From Xylocopa sonorina (lineage: Eukaryota; Arthropoda; Insecta; Hymenoptera; Apidae), in the NCBI RefSeq assembly GCF_050948175.1, contig NC_135194.1, positions 15,988,033 to 16,052,032 of the forward strand: DNA of 64,000 bases, in the 5' to 3' direction. Each line of letters opens with the position of its first letter. Within the stretch, counting starts at the first letter, position 1. Below the pieces are notes generated by a model that was given only the letters and a program-made list of their open reading frames with translations, had not been told where the DNA came from and made no database searches. The translations under genes were made by a program, and so were the position numbers. Positions 51,501-59,143 of the stretch are shown here, one piece after another.

Positions 51501-54244
51501 ACGACCCAACCTAGCCTAGATTCTTCCAACTATCCGTTACCACCGGAAGAGCTCTCTTGTACGTTTAATCTGTCCGAATCGAAAAGCGAGCATCCAGTAG
51601 TACCCGACCCGGCTAGTCCGAGAAACCCGACAGAGACACTACTGACACCGCCCAGAAGTCCCAGTCCCCGGTCCAATGTCAGTATCACGTCCGAGCTGAC
51701 AGCATCCACAAAAGATTCCTCGCAAACACAGTTGTACGACGACCAGAGCAATCGAGAGTTCAAGATGGAATCGGTGTCGATAAGCCTCAATTCGTACAAT
51801 GAGTCCGACATTGAATTAAAGGAGAGGTTAGCAGAGTCTCTGGCGGAGACTGAGAAGCAGGAAGAGAGCTCGGTTTCGTGTCCGTTGTCGAACAACGCCA
51901 CGTCGTCGACTACTACTGTCCAGGAGACCCATCAGGTGACTAACATGTAACAACCTCCTGGCATGAATTCAGCCAGCCGAATACCTTTCGGTGGGCGCCT
52001 CGTTCCAAGTATCTCGTCGTACGGTCCGCACAAAACCAACCGTATCTGTGACAATAGTCCGAAAATATCGACTCACTCCCGTTTCTCTCTCCATACGTCT
52101 CTCCCGATGTATACATTTTTCTCCAGGGCCTTTTGTCGCCTAAGCGCGACGCACACGCTCTCTCTCTTTCTTTCTTTCTTTCTTTCTCTCTCTCTGTCCC
52201 CCACATACACGCGCACACACGTACACATTCACTTACTCTCTTTTTCTCTCTTTATCTATCTATCTATCTATCTCTCTTTTTATACCTTCGTTTACAAGCG
52301 ATCCACTAATCGAATCCCAGATTAATCGTCTCTACATTATCCGAAACTTGGTCACCATCACCCCCCCGCTTTACGACGTTCTCTCGACGAAGGGTAATCG
52401 AATGAGACTGAGACTGTGACGAATCGACCCTCTCTGTGGGTTTTTTTTTTGCACGAATCTCGTCTAAACAAGCAAAATTGTTGCCTCGGCGTATCACGAT
52501 ATATATCTCCTCCATGCACGATATGGAACAGAAAATCCAAATCGAATCGATTTGTCGCAACACGCCCAACTTCCTCCACGGTATTACGTCCTTTTGTTTT
52601 TGGTACCTGGAACGTACACACATATCCGGCACACCCGACCTCGCCCCCGCCCCCAACCCCAAAATAATATACACACGCCTTATCCATCGTTATTAAAAAT
52701 GGGTCTCGTCGAATGCATCCTTCGTTCTGTCGAACGTGATTAACAACAACATCTACTCTGTTACTGACAAACTCCCTGTGACGCTTCCACCAGCCGAACC
52801 ACTACCAGAACAACCGTTACTGCCACCACCTGTGTTGTTTGCCTCTTGGTTTTCTTGATAATATTAACACGACTTGTTATTCGAATCGAGGCGCTAAAGT
52901 AGAGCATTTTGTAGCTCGACGCATATATATATGTACATATATATATATAGATGAAACGAGCAACAAACATTCGCTGCACTAGTCGAGTTTCCAGTTTCCG
53001 TAGAAAATTACTTTTTTCGTCGGAACGCTGTCACTAATATAACATAGCCGCTCGACTTAGACGAATTTCTAGCGTGAATCTCATTGATAGACGTAAACTT
53101 TATAAAACTAATGGTGTACACGTAAATTAGCTGACATTCTTAGAAATTAATATGCCGATAGAACTTATTAGACATCGATACTATCATATGCTCTTTCCGT
53201 AATTGCATCTGTTGTGTCGTATAAAAGCATCTTGTATTGCGCATGCAACATTTTCTTATCCGAGGGTTCACCAGCAGGGTTTCCAATTCTTTGCGCTGTC
53301 CGAAAAAAGCATGAGGAACGATTTCGTCCAGCCGTGCCGAGACAACACACCCTTCGATCTCCGATCTCCGACACTTGCGACGAGCTAGATCGCGGAACGG
53401 CCGCCATCGCAATCGTCTGTCTCCCCATGTTTTATACATTTGTTCTCGGTCGTGTTCTTGTTGTTGTTGTTGTTGTTGGTTTCCTCGTGTGGCTCGACGG
53501 AATCAACCTTTACGTCTTTTGTCCTCGTAGCATGCTGGGATTTGGACTTGCTGCGGACGAGCAGATTTACTCGCGATCGAATACACTAACGAGGAGACGT
53601 ATGCGTTTTACAGAGCACTCCTGAATCCGAGGCCCCGGTAGAAAATAACCTGGCTCACGACAGTACGACAGAAAGTTCAGCCGATGCTGTTAAGATTACA
53701 ACCCCAGCCGTCCCAAGCGAGGTGGTACCCGCCACTCCACCGTCTGTCCCAGCTATCACCGAGGATGTTGCCTCTGTAACCAAGGTAATGTCGCGTAATC
53801 CAACGAGTAGGCTTCCTTCGAATTAGCAGCTAGCATTACGTGATGATCGCCAAACGATCGTTCGCGCTGGTTTGCGTGGAACGATTCCGAGGCCATTAAC
53901 GCTCCAGCTTAATGACCAACGAAGAATACAGCGCGAGGGGCCATCTGATAATAATCAATCTCTAATTCTATAACAACGAAATGATAAAATTCCGTTACCG
54001 AACAACATCGTTACCTCGTGTTTTCTCCTTTCTTTTCAAGGCTATCGAAGAAATGGACATAAGCGATAAGGCTGTTGCGGCGGCAACCATCGAGTGTACT
54101 ACGAACGTACGTATATGGAAACAATAGTTTATCCTTAGACGTTTAGATAGTAATACGAACAATCTTATCGAGGCGTTAACTGTCTTTTGCATTTTGCAGG
54201 AAATTATCGCGGACGCACTTTACCAAAACAACATAAACGAATAA
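25194..54244 (+). CDS. Akap200: A-kinase anchor protein 200, MARCKS-like scaffold (whole gene, spliced)
   Basis: Insect Akap200 is a membrane-associated scaffold that binds the RII subunit of protein kinase A, actin and calmodulin and resembles MARCKS. Recognition rests on the N-terminus MGARQSRRSVDITTTPKK, which matches the Drosophila protein's opening closely, and on the basic effector domain with Ser and Phe/Trp encoded at 31433-31549. Joining exons 25194-25430, 31050-31199, 31433-31549, 49461-51935, 53614-53784, 54041-54106 and 54200-54244 gives about 1,086 residues, longer than the fly protein because of a very large acidic exon. Gly2 with Ser6 fits N-myristoylation. Every junction is phase 0. 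The chosen ATG has AAAG before it, and an in-frame TGA lies about 70 bp upstream. The central exon is low-complexity (Glu, Pro, Ser, Val, Ala), so its function cannot be read from sequence. Exon order and splice sites are seen; isoform use is inferred. Confidence 0.9.
25431..31049 (+). other. Akap200: Akap200 intron 2
   Basis: A 5.6-kb intron from GTGAGG to TTCCAGCAG. It holds a (CCAG)n microsatellite at about 27,482-27,510 and only chance open frames on both strands. I found no nested gene or RNA hairpin that I can support. Confidence 0.75.
27482..27510. repeat. (CCAG)n microsatellite
   Basis: About seven tandem CCAG/AGCC units inside Akap200 intron 2. Confidence 0.85.
31050..31199 (+). CDS. 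Akap200: Akap200 exon 3 (50 codons, acidic linker)
   Basis: The exon begins EEVKAEETKQESAGESPAET and ends KETKKKEK just before GTGAGA. Both ends are phase 0. The acceptor is a tandem NAGNAG site (TTCCAGCAG): use of the first AG would start the exon at 31047 and add one Gln. The content is Glu/Thr/Pro/Ser-rich and likely disordered, with a Lys-rich end that leads directly into the basic effector domain of exon 4. It has no catalytic features. The reading frame agrees with exons 2 and 4. Confidence 0.88.
31433..31549 (+). CDS. Akap200: Akap200 exon 4: MARCKS-like effector domain
   Basis: This 39-codon exon opens MKKKWSFRSISFSKKDKNKP. The alternation of Lys/Arg clusters with Trp/Phe and Ser is the hallmark of the MARCKS effector domain, which in that family binds acidic phospholipids, calmodulin and actin and is released by protein kinase C phosphorylation of its serines. 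The acceptor is GTTCATAG and the donor is GCAGAG|GTGAGT; both ends are phase 0. The exon is a self-contained module, so skipping it would remove the effector domain without a frameshift. The internal ATG at 31433 is not needed as a start because the frame is continuous with exon 3 (KETKKKEK then MKKKWSF). Confidence 0.9.
31550..49460 (+). other. Akap200: Akap200 intron 4 (17.9 kb)
   Basis: This large intron has balanced composition and many chance open frames. It holds a (GTC)n run at about 39,928-39,947 and a strong decoy acceptor with a long T run at 47532-47562. Two modest open frames may deserve a look: 44778-45002 on the - strand and 45228-45384 on the + strand. I found no transposon with intact ends, no recognisable tRNA and no gene with family resemblance. 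The intron ends in an acceptor (ATGTTCCAG) with almost no pyrimidine tract. Confidence 0.7.
39928..39947. repeat. (GTC)n trinucleotide run
   Basis: Six to seven GTC units in intron 4 of Akap200. It explains the poly-Asp/Arg runs of the open frames that cross it (39632-40105 on - and 39774-40226 on +). Confidence 0.8.
49461..51935 (+). CDS. Akap200: Akap200 exon 5: giant acidic cassette exon (825 codons)
   Basis: A 2,475-nt exon runs from a weak acceptor (GAACATGTTCCAG) to CATCAG|GTGACT, and both ends are phase 0. The product is low-complexity: Ala/Pro/Ser/Glu-rich first (GGEETENGSATAGSP onward), with proline patches such as MPPSSPPPTPIDSS, then a Glu/Val/Asp-rich middle, then Ser/Pro-rich blocks near the end (RSPSPRSN). 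I see no folded domain, membrane span or catalytic motif. If the terminal donor is not used, the frame ends four codons later at 51950 (VTNM stop). An internal phase-0 donor-like site, GAG|GTCAGT after 49751, could shorten the exon to 97 codons. The antisense open frames across it (for example 50531-50941) are shadows. In Drosophila a large Akap200 exon is alternatively spliced, which fits the weak acceptor; use in this species is inferred. Confidence 0.88.
52160..52280. repeat. Pyrimidine and TATC microsatellite cluster
   Basis: CT and TTTC runs at 52,160-52,197 are followed by a CA-rich segment and a (TATC)n array at about 52,252-52,274, all in Akap200 intron 5. Confidence 0.85.
53456..53479. 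repeat. (GTT)n trinucleotide run
   Basis: Eight or so GTT units, about 135 bp before Akap200 exon 6. Confidence 0.85.
53614..53784 (+). CDS. Akap200: Akap200 exon 6 (57 codons)
   Basis: The acceptor is GCGTTTTACAG and the donor is ACCAAG|GTAATG; both ends are phase 0. The product opens STPESEAPVENNLAHDSTTE and closes TEDVASVTK. It is Pro/Ser/Thr/Val-rich and likely disordered. Its frame follows exon 5 through CATCAG and would equally follow exon 4 or the internal donor of exon 5, so it can serve all isoforms. Confidence 0.88.
54041..54106 (+). CDS. Akap200: Akap200 exon 7: start of candidate RII-binding helix
   Basis: Twenty-two codons (AIEEMDISDKAVAAATIECT, then TN) run between CTTTTCAAG and AAC|GTACGT. 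Unlike the disordered exons before it, this sequence should form a helix with hydrophobic Ala/Val/Ile on one side. It continues into exon 8 (EIIADALYQNNINE). AKAP proteins bind the docking domain of the PKA RII dimer through such a short amphipathic helix near the C-terminus. The match to the published hydrophobic spacing is imperfect because two Thr occupy core positions, so this is an inference from position and helical character. Confidence 0.85.
54200..54244 (+). CDS. Akap200: Akap200 exon 8: C-terminus and stop
   Basis: Fourteen codons (EIIADALYQNNINE) and TAA follow the acceptor CATTTTGCAG. II..AL continues the hydrophobic face of the helix begun in exon 7. The frame is phase 0 with exon 7. 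Confidence 0.87.
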   Translation, partial: EIIADALYQNNINE

Positions 54245-55161
54245 ACACCGCTAACTGAATTGTATTTTGGGAAGAAGAAAGTTCTTTTCTCTCGTTAAAA
54301 CCAAAAAAGTATATTATATAGATATGTATATTTGGACCATTCCTGCAATTAAACAGAAAATAACGTTCTTTCGTTACGAGCAACAAAAAATATGGAACGA
54401 CGACGATGTGACCGCGACATCGCGAGAGCATATAGACATTATGGTAGGCCTATTAATAATTATTAGATGGCATTTGACGGCAGGGCAAGAAGGGATTGTT
54501 CACGGAAGACGGTCATATCATCGATGAGAATAGATAGGGTTACGAGGACGAGCCAGATAAAAGGGAAAACAGAAAAAAAGGATCGATTCTGAAGACGAGA
54601 CACAGCGCCGTTTGCGGATGGTAATTTCGAAGCGAATCATTTTTACTATTCTTTTCCGATATGGATAATAGCGATAATAAATTTTTCAAACTCGTCGGGC
54701 CGTGTTTTGCCCACCTACATGATAAACGTCGTAACGGTTGGTTGGCCCTGCTGTGTAAAAATTGGAAAACTGTTGCTAAATGTAAGTCGTATTATGTGAC
54801 CATCGCGCGGCGAATAAGCGATAAGAATGAAACATTCGAATTTAAAAAAAAAAACAACAAAAAACAAAAAAAAGAAGAAGAAGAAGAAACAATAAAGAAA
54901 GCAGAAAATGATAACGGTGAAAAACAAAACATCGTTTGTCTCCGTATTCCAGAAAAAAAAAAAAAGAAATACTCATTGAGGCGCGCCCTCCCGTAACTAC
55001 ATATTGCTATGTCGCGAGAGTATAAGAGGCAAGAAAACTGTAACAAAGAAAAAAAGAAAAAAAAAAATGAAAAACGGAAAGATCAGAGACTGACAGAGGC
55101 AGGTGTGCGTGTGCGTTCGAATGCGTGAGATAGCGTGAGAGGATACGAGTTAGGGAGACGA

Positions 55162-55163
55162 GT

Positions 55164-55198
<35 letters not shown>

Positions 55199-55199
55199 T
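55162..55199. repeat. (GA)n microsatellite in 3' UTR
   Basis: About 19 GA units with one GAAA interruption, within the Akap200 3' UTR. Confidence 0.85.
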
Positions 55200-56462
55200 G
55201 TCGAGGGAAGTAAGCGCAGCGGAAATAGGACGGAGCACTTGGAATGCGTCTCTTTGCCAGAATGTGAACACGATAGGGAGAGATATAGAAACGGGAGACA
55301 ACAGAATGAGAAATATGTTATTAAAAAAGATACGTTAAAGCACACACGAGTAATGAAACACTCGCATCGCGATTTCTCAAGGACGGTCGATTATTTTTGC
55401 TCGTATTTCTTTCGCGGTCCTTGTTTTTTTTTTTTTCTTTAGAATTGTACAATCGAGAGAGGTTTTACGTTGTAACGAGGAACTGCACACTTCTACGTAT
55501 GACTTTGGTACGCGCGAGCACACGACACACAACCACACACATGCAAGGACATTACACGCGAATTGCGTTCATACGTATCAAGCAAAACACGCATACACAC
55601 ACGAGATAAGGAAAAAAACATACAGTATGTCGAAACAGTGTAAGTGATATATAATCTAGACATAGAAGAAAAAAAGCGTTTGTGTAAATTCGGCGTTTGT
55701 TCGAAATGCTACTTCTCCATATGAGAATACTTACGAGGAAGCCTATTCGTAATTTTATATATATATATACATATATATATATAATAATAATCATTAAAAC
55801 ATCGCCTAATTACAATTACGAAACATGCACAATTTACCACCCCGAAAACGGATTCGTTCACTCGCGGATCTCCGGAAGTAAATAAATTACCTACGAAAAG
55901 CTTTTTTTTATTAAGACCGTAGCGTAGATCGTAAAGTTTAAACGAAAAGCGCATATATGTAAATGCTCCAAAATCTCAGATAAACTGTAAGTGTTGATGG
56001 AGCGAACGTTCACTGTGCCCGCGACCGGCATTGATTTTTAAACGATATATTAATGAGTAAGGAAGAAAGAAGTAAAATTAAAAGTTGTATAGTAAACCTT
56101 TCATTAAATATATATTGTCCGTAATGATCTTTACAACGAAATTCACCGTTTTTTCGAAACAAGTTTTGGCGACGAGAGCGAACTTTTTATTTAAAAACAA
56201 AAGGAGAGAGAAAAAAAAAGGAAAAGATAAGAAATTTCTCGAATCCGACTTGATCTGTGCACTCGAACTGTCAACCCGTTTACTCTGAGGCGTGATCGAC
56301 GCAAGCCTTCTCGTTTATTTATTTTGCACGCCGGAAACTAACAAAATTGTAAATGAGATTTTTGGAGTCGATACCGCCTCAGACACAGACCAACAGTCTT
56401 CAGTATCTTCGATGAGCAGTTATAATAGTAATTAAACTATTCTACATTTATCTATAACCTAT

Positions 56463-56468
56463 AATAAA
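56463..56468 (+). terminator. Akap200: Poly(A) signal, Akap200
   Basis: A canonical AATAAA on the + strand, about 2.2 kb after the Akap200 stop and immediately before the convergent COMMD8 gene. It is assigned by position; cleavage would fall near 56,480-56,490. Confidence 0.6.
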
Positions 56469-56498
56469 CTGTGAAACAAGTGTAAAAACCCATGTCTC

Positions 56499-56504
56499 TT
56501 TATT
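56499..56504 (-). terminator. COMMD8: Poly(A) signal, COMMD8
   Basis: TTTATT on the + strand reads AATAAA on the - strand, about 60 bp after the COMMD8 stop codon. The two convergent signals lie only about 30 bp apart, so the two transcripts probably overlap at their 3' ends by a few tens of bases. Confidence 0.7.
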
Positions 56505-56562
56505 TCATCTCGTGTGCTTCTGTTATAATCGTCTATCGTTTATACAAATGCTCGCGTTTCAA

Positions 56563-56721
56563 TTATTGCACTATGCTTTCCATTGCATGTATAAACGTAT
56601 CCAATTCGTCTTTGTTTAATTCCAGACCTAGAATATGCTTAGATTCCTTGTTTTCAACGGTCAGATCTATTTGAAGGAGAGGCTCTCTTAGAGAAGCCAG
56701 TTTACTAGAACCCATGACCAG
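56563..56721 (-). CDS. COMMD8: COMMD8 coding exon 4 and stop
   Basis: Fifty-two codons run from LVMGSSKLASLREPLLQIDL to HAMESIVQ, then TAA, after a CTCTTTCAG acceptor. It holds the rest of the COMM domain and its C-terminal helix. Confidence 0.93.
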   Translation of the reverse strand: MVMGSSKLASLREPLLQIDLTVENKESKHILGLELNKDELDTFIHAMESIVQ

Positions 56722-57401
56722 CTGAAAGAGTAGCATGATTACTGTATGCCATATACTCGTGTAAAATTCTCAACAATTTACCTTCAATCTCCAATCGAAA
56801 TCAGTTACTGTATCGTGCTTCTCTTTAGAACACTCCCTCAACAGAGCGTCTGTTAATTGCTCTCTTCTCACCTTCAAACACGATAATATACTCTGTTGAA
56901 TTTGCTCCGGCAATTCATGATACTCCTGTGGCATCTGTAAAATGATAATTACTTCTTTCAAATAATTGTACATGTTTATTTTTTGTCCATTTTAAGGAAA
57001 ACACTGCAACCTCCCATTGATCCATTTTCCATGCGACAGGAGGTCTATAAATTTCTGTTGTTTCATCAGAATTGTACTAATTATACCTTTTCTTCCATTA
57101 GGTACAACGAAGCTGGATTTCTCAAGAGCATCGATATTAATTTATACGTCTCCTCGTATTCTTCTCTGCTCCAATCCATAGAGTTTACAAATTTCTGGTA
57201 AGTTGGTCCCGATCTGCCACATATTTCATCCACGCATGCGTGCAGCAGCTATATTAGTAAAATATAAATATTTTAAGTAACAAATGGTTCTTTTTAATTA
57301 ACAATGGGAAACAGTTGTCGCATTGTCATACTCACTTCTTTCAGAACATGAATCTTGTCTTCATTGAAGAGGTTAAGGTATAAAGTTTGAGCAGTTTCCA
57401 T
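56563..57401 (-). CDS. COMMD8: COMM domain-containing protein 8 (whole gene, spliced)
   Basis: COMMD proteins form a ring-like heterodecamer that works with CCDC22 and CCDC93 in endosomal recycling and also affects NF-kB signalling. Four exons join in phase 0 (57401-57336, 57248-57087, 56934-56782, 56721-56563) to give 179 aa, against about 183 aa for human COMMD8. The N-terminal helical part includes LLHACVDEICGRSGPTYQKF, which parallels human LLHKIIDGICGRAYPVYQDY. The segment VRREQLTDALLRE parallels SRKDEIKQALLREI. The C-terminal COMM domain carries the diagnostic DFDWRLKLVMGSSKLASLRE, and then LLQIDLTVEN and LNKDELDTFIHAMES. These shared motifs point to COMMD8 rather than other COMMD paralogues. 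The start ATG at 57401 opens METAQTLYLN; it is the first in-frame ATG in the exon, and no longer form is supported. All splice sites are GT-AG. I see no lesion. Confidence 0.93.
56782..56934 (-). CDS. COMMD8: COMMD8 coding exon 3
   Basis: Fifty-one codons run from MPQEYHELPEQIQQSILSCL to VTDFDWRLK, between TTTTACAG and AAG|GTAAAT. It spans the linker and the first COMM-domain strand with the signature DFDWRLK. Confidence 0.93.
57087..57248 (-). CDS. COMMD8: COMMD8 coding exon 2
   Basis: Fifty-four codons run from LLHACVDEICGRSG to NPASLYLMEEK, between an ATATAG acceptor and an AAG|GTATAA donor. It carries the COMMD8-specific N-terminal helical region with the conserved ICGR motif. The donor is weaker than the others (GTATAA). 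Confidence 0.92.
57336..57401 (-). CDS. COMMD8: COMMD8 coding exon 1
   Basis: Twenty-two codons (METAQTLYLNLFNEDKIHVL, then KE) end at GAA|GTGAGT. The 5' UTR lies above 57401 and its start is unknown. Confidence 0.88.
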
Positions 57402-58110
57402 TATTATACCTTTCCAAAAGCTTCCAGCAATCCCTAATAACAATTAAAAATTCACAAAAGCCTAACAGATACTTGTACGAGGTGCCATTGAAGTTAATCC
57501 ATTCCTTATTTATTTTACATGACAGTAGTATAACCAATAGCTTTCCAATTTACCTTACACATAATTCTACTTATATATTATAATAATACACGATACGTGG
57601 CGACTGTAAGTTTATTATCAAATGTTAATGGCGCGTTGTTCACTATTTTGCACTCTCTTCATGTTGGTTTATCGCTTAAAGTATAACATTTCAAAATAAA
57701 AAAATGTTACGATTTTTGAAACAAAATTTAATTTTTACACGTGGCGCCATCTCTTCGAAAAGTGCTCAAACTGGTCGCACAGCGTTATCGACAGCGAAGT
57801 GAACTACTGCTACACTAGCGCCATCTCTGTGGAAAGTGCGGAAACTACTCAGGAATTGGTTTCAGTATTCCGTCAAGAGATGGCGCCACCAGTCGGTCGA
57901 TAGTTCACTTCGCTGTGGATAACGCTGTGCGAGCAGTTTGAGCGCTTTTCACAGAGATGGCGTCACGCGCAATAAAATTTAATTTTTTAAAGATATAATA
58001 TTTTCAAGTGAATAATAGTATTTAGAACGTAGATCAGCACAATACGTAAAGCAATACAAGTATGCTGCGTTTTATATAAGAGATTTAATAATATATATTA
58101 ATTTTCGCAG
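57402..58110. other. Divergent intergenic region between COMMD8 and an unknown + strand transcript
   Basis: About 700 bp, AT-rich, holding the 5' UTR and promoter of COMMD8 on one side and the promoter of the three-exon + strand transcript on the other. The main structure is the foldback repeat at 57741-57966. I cannot place either start site. Confidence 0.6.
57741..57966. repeat. Foldback inverted repeat with AGATGGCGYC-like motifs
   Basis: The left arm 57741-57806 and the right arm 57901-57966 are inverted copies with six mismatches over 66 bp, separated by 94 bp. Similarity continues outwards into A/T-rich sequence containing AAAATTTAATTTTT. The loop holds two more inverted copies of the motif. 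AGATGGCGCC-like motifs occur at 57743-57752 and 57817-57826 (reverse) and at 57878-57887 and 57955-57964 (forward, the last one GTC at its end). It could be a foldback or MITE-like element, or a symmetrical regulatory or insulator element. No target-site duplication is clear. Confidence 0.85.
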
Positions 58111-58125
58111 CAGTCGTTACGTCAC

Positions 58126-58845
58126 ATGGCGCGAACGGGTCCTGCTGCGTTCAGTGTGTGTTCGCTCGCGGTCGCGATAACATTGCGTGTCTGTGTATGT
58201 GTCACCGATAATGCTTCCTTACGCGGTTCTGTCAACCCTTCAGTCCATCGAATGGATAAAGAAGCTCAAAAGGGGAACTGTCAGGTAAGATACCTCGCAT
58301 TTATTCTATTCCTGTACGAGAACTCGTCGCATAACCTGATGGCGTCTCACTTGCGTCTCGTCCTCGCCGCGTACATTTGTTTATCGATTTGTCCTCGTGA
58401 ATCACGCGGTCGAATTCGACGCTCTACAACGCGAAACACTGTTCCCTCGTCTAATTTTTAACAGTGTACAATATACTTGTGTTCTCTTGTAGCAATACGA
58501 TCGCTCGTGTCATCGAGAGAACTTTCATCTTAATTCGCCGATACGCATCTTCCGATTTGGATCAGTATACACATCGAAATCATGGAAGAAGAGTCGCGAG
58601 GTAAGGTATATTGCAATGTTATTTTTAGCGATCGTACTAAATGCTTTAGTTTTTATTTTTAATTAATATCAAAGGGAGTTTGAAAATATAATTGTATTCT
58701 GTAGCAGATTATCGTGTACCACGGCGCAATACATCGATGTCTATCGTCGCTACCTCGACAATGGCTGCCAGGACAATCTCTTCTTCTGAAATTCAGCAGC
58801 ATCCTCGATGACTTCCTTTCAACTTCTTGGTGCATCTTTCGGTGA
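58126..58845 (+). CDS. Unrecognised three-exon transcript with two overlapping open frames
   Basis: Three segments are bounded by good splice signals: a first exon ending CTGTCAG|GTAAGA (58284), a second from TTCTCTTGTAG to GCGAG|GTAAGG (58493-58600), and a third after TTCTGTAG (58705). When they are joined, two frames stay open. One starts at 58126 (MARTGPAAFSVCSLAVAITL, hydrophobic and signal-peptide-like) and runs 135 codons to 58845. The other starts at 58211 (MLPYAVLSTLQSIEWIKKLK), has an A at -3, and runs 88 codons to 58789, ending YRRYLDNGCQDNLFF. I recognise neither product. The second frame has the better start context and a more ordinary composition. AATAAA at 59129-59134 is a plausible 3' end. 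It may be a small-protein gene or a non-coding RNA; the splice structure is better supported than either protein. It is divergent from COMMD8 and convergent with Pvf. Confidence 0.4.
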
Positions 58846-59128
58846 GTCATTTGTTTTTAAGTTCCTCTAGTTATCGAATTGTGTCGTGGGACGAATAGTC
58901 CCAATCGGCATCTCTATGCCTGACACGATGGCTTTCCACGCCTAATAATAATATAATCGCTAATAAATATTCGATTGAAACGTTGGACCTATAAAGTAAT
59001 AGGTCTCCTGGTGTTCTTTATTACCCATTGTATCCATGAATACCCATGAATCTTTCGTAACGTAATGGTATGGACGTTACCTCGACGAGACGAGCGAATT
59101 GAACAACGAAAGGCAGAGAGCGTATCGG

Positions 59129-59134
59129 AATAAA
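59129..59134 (+). terminator. Candidate poly(A) signal of the unknown + strand transcript
   Basis: AATAAA, about 285 bp after the third exon's longer frame ends. It lies beside an opposed signal at 59144-59149 that may end the Pvf transcript. Confidence 0.45.
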
Positions 59135-59143
59135 CGTATCAGA

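Larger units (their letters stand above)
51936..53613 (+). other. Akap200: Akap200 intron 5
   Basis: A 1.7-kb intron from GTGACT to TTTTACAG. It holds CT/TTTC and TATC microsatellites at about 52,160-52,280, AT-rich repeats near 52,920-52,950 and a (GTT)n run at about 53,456-53,479. If exon 5 ends at its read-through stop, the first part would be 3' UTR, but I saw no convincing AATAAA in it. Confidence 0.75.
54245..56485 (+). other. Akap200: Akap200 3' UTR
   Basis: About 2.2 kb of AT-rich sequence follows the stop codon. It holds A-rich stretches near 54,840-54,970 and 55,047-55,070, a (GA)n tract at 55,162-55,199 and a TA-rich stretch at 55,758-55,785. The only gene-end candidate I favour is AATAAA at 56463-56468, just before the opposed COMMD8 poly(A) signal. 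Earlier cleavage sites are possible. The Lys/Glu-rich open frame at 54661-54996 is a product of the poly(A) tracts and not a gene. Confidence 0.65.

Noticed and set aside
51936..51950. Treating exon 5 as the end of the Akap200 protein (VTNM stop)
   Set aside because: A GT donor right at the preceding codon boundary joins exon 5 in phase 0 to three more exons with clean splice sites, so the stop is at most a minor alternative.
54661..54996. 111-codon Lys/Glu/Asn-rich open frame in the Akap200 3' UTR
   Set aside because: Its second half is produced by A-rich tracts; there is no motif and no sign of a separate gene.
58659..58850. 63-codon open frame on - across the third exon of the unknown transcript
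   Set aside because: It lies opposite exons whose splice signals read only on +, and has no motif.
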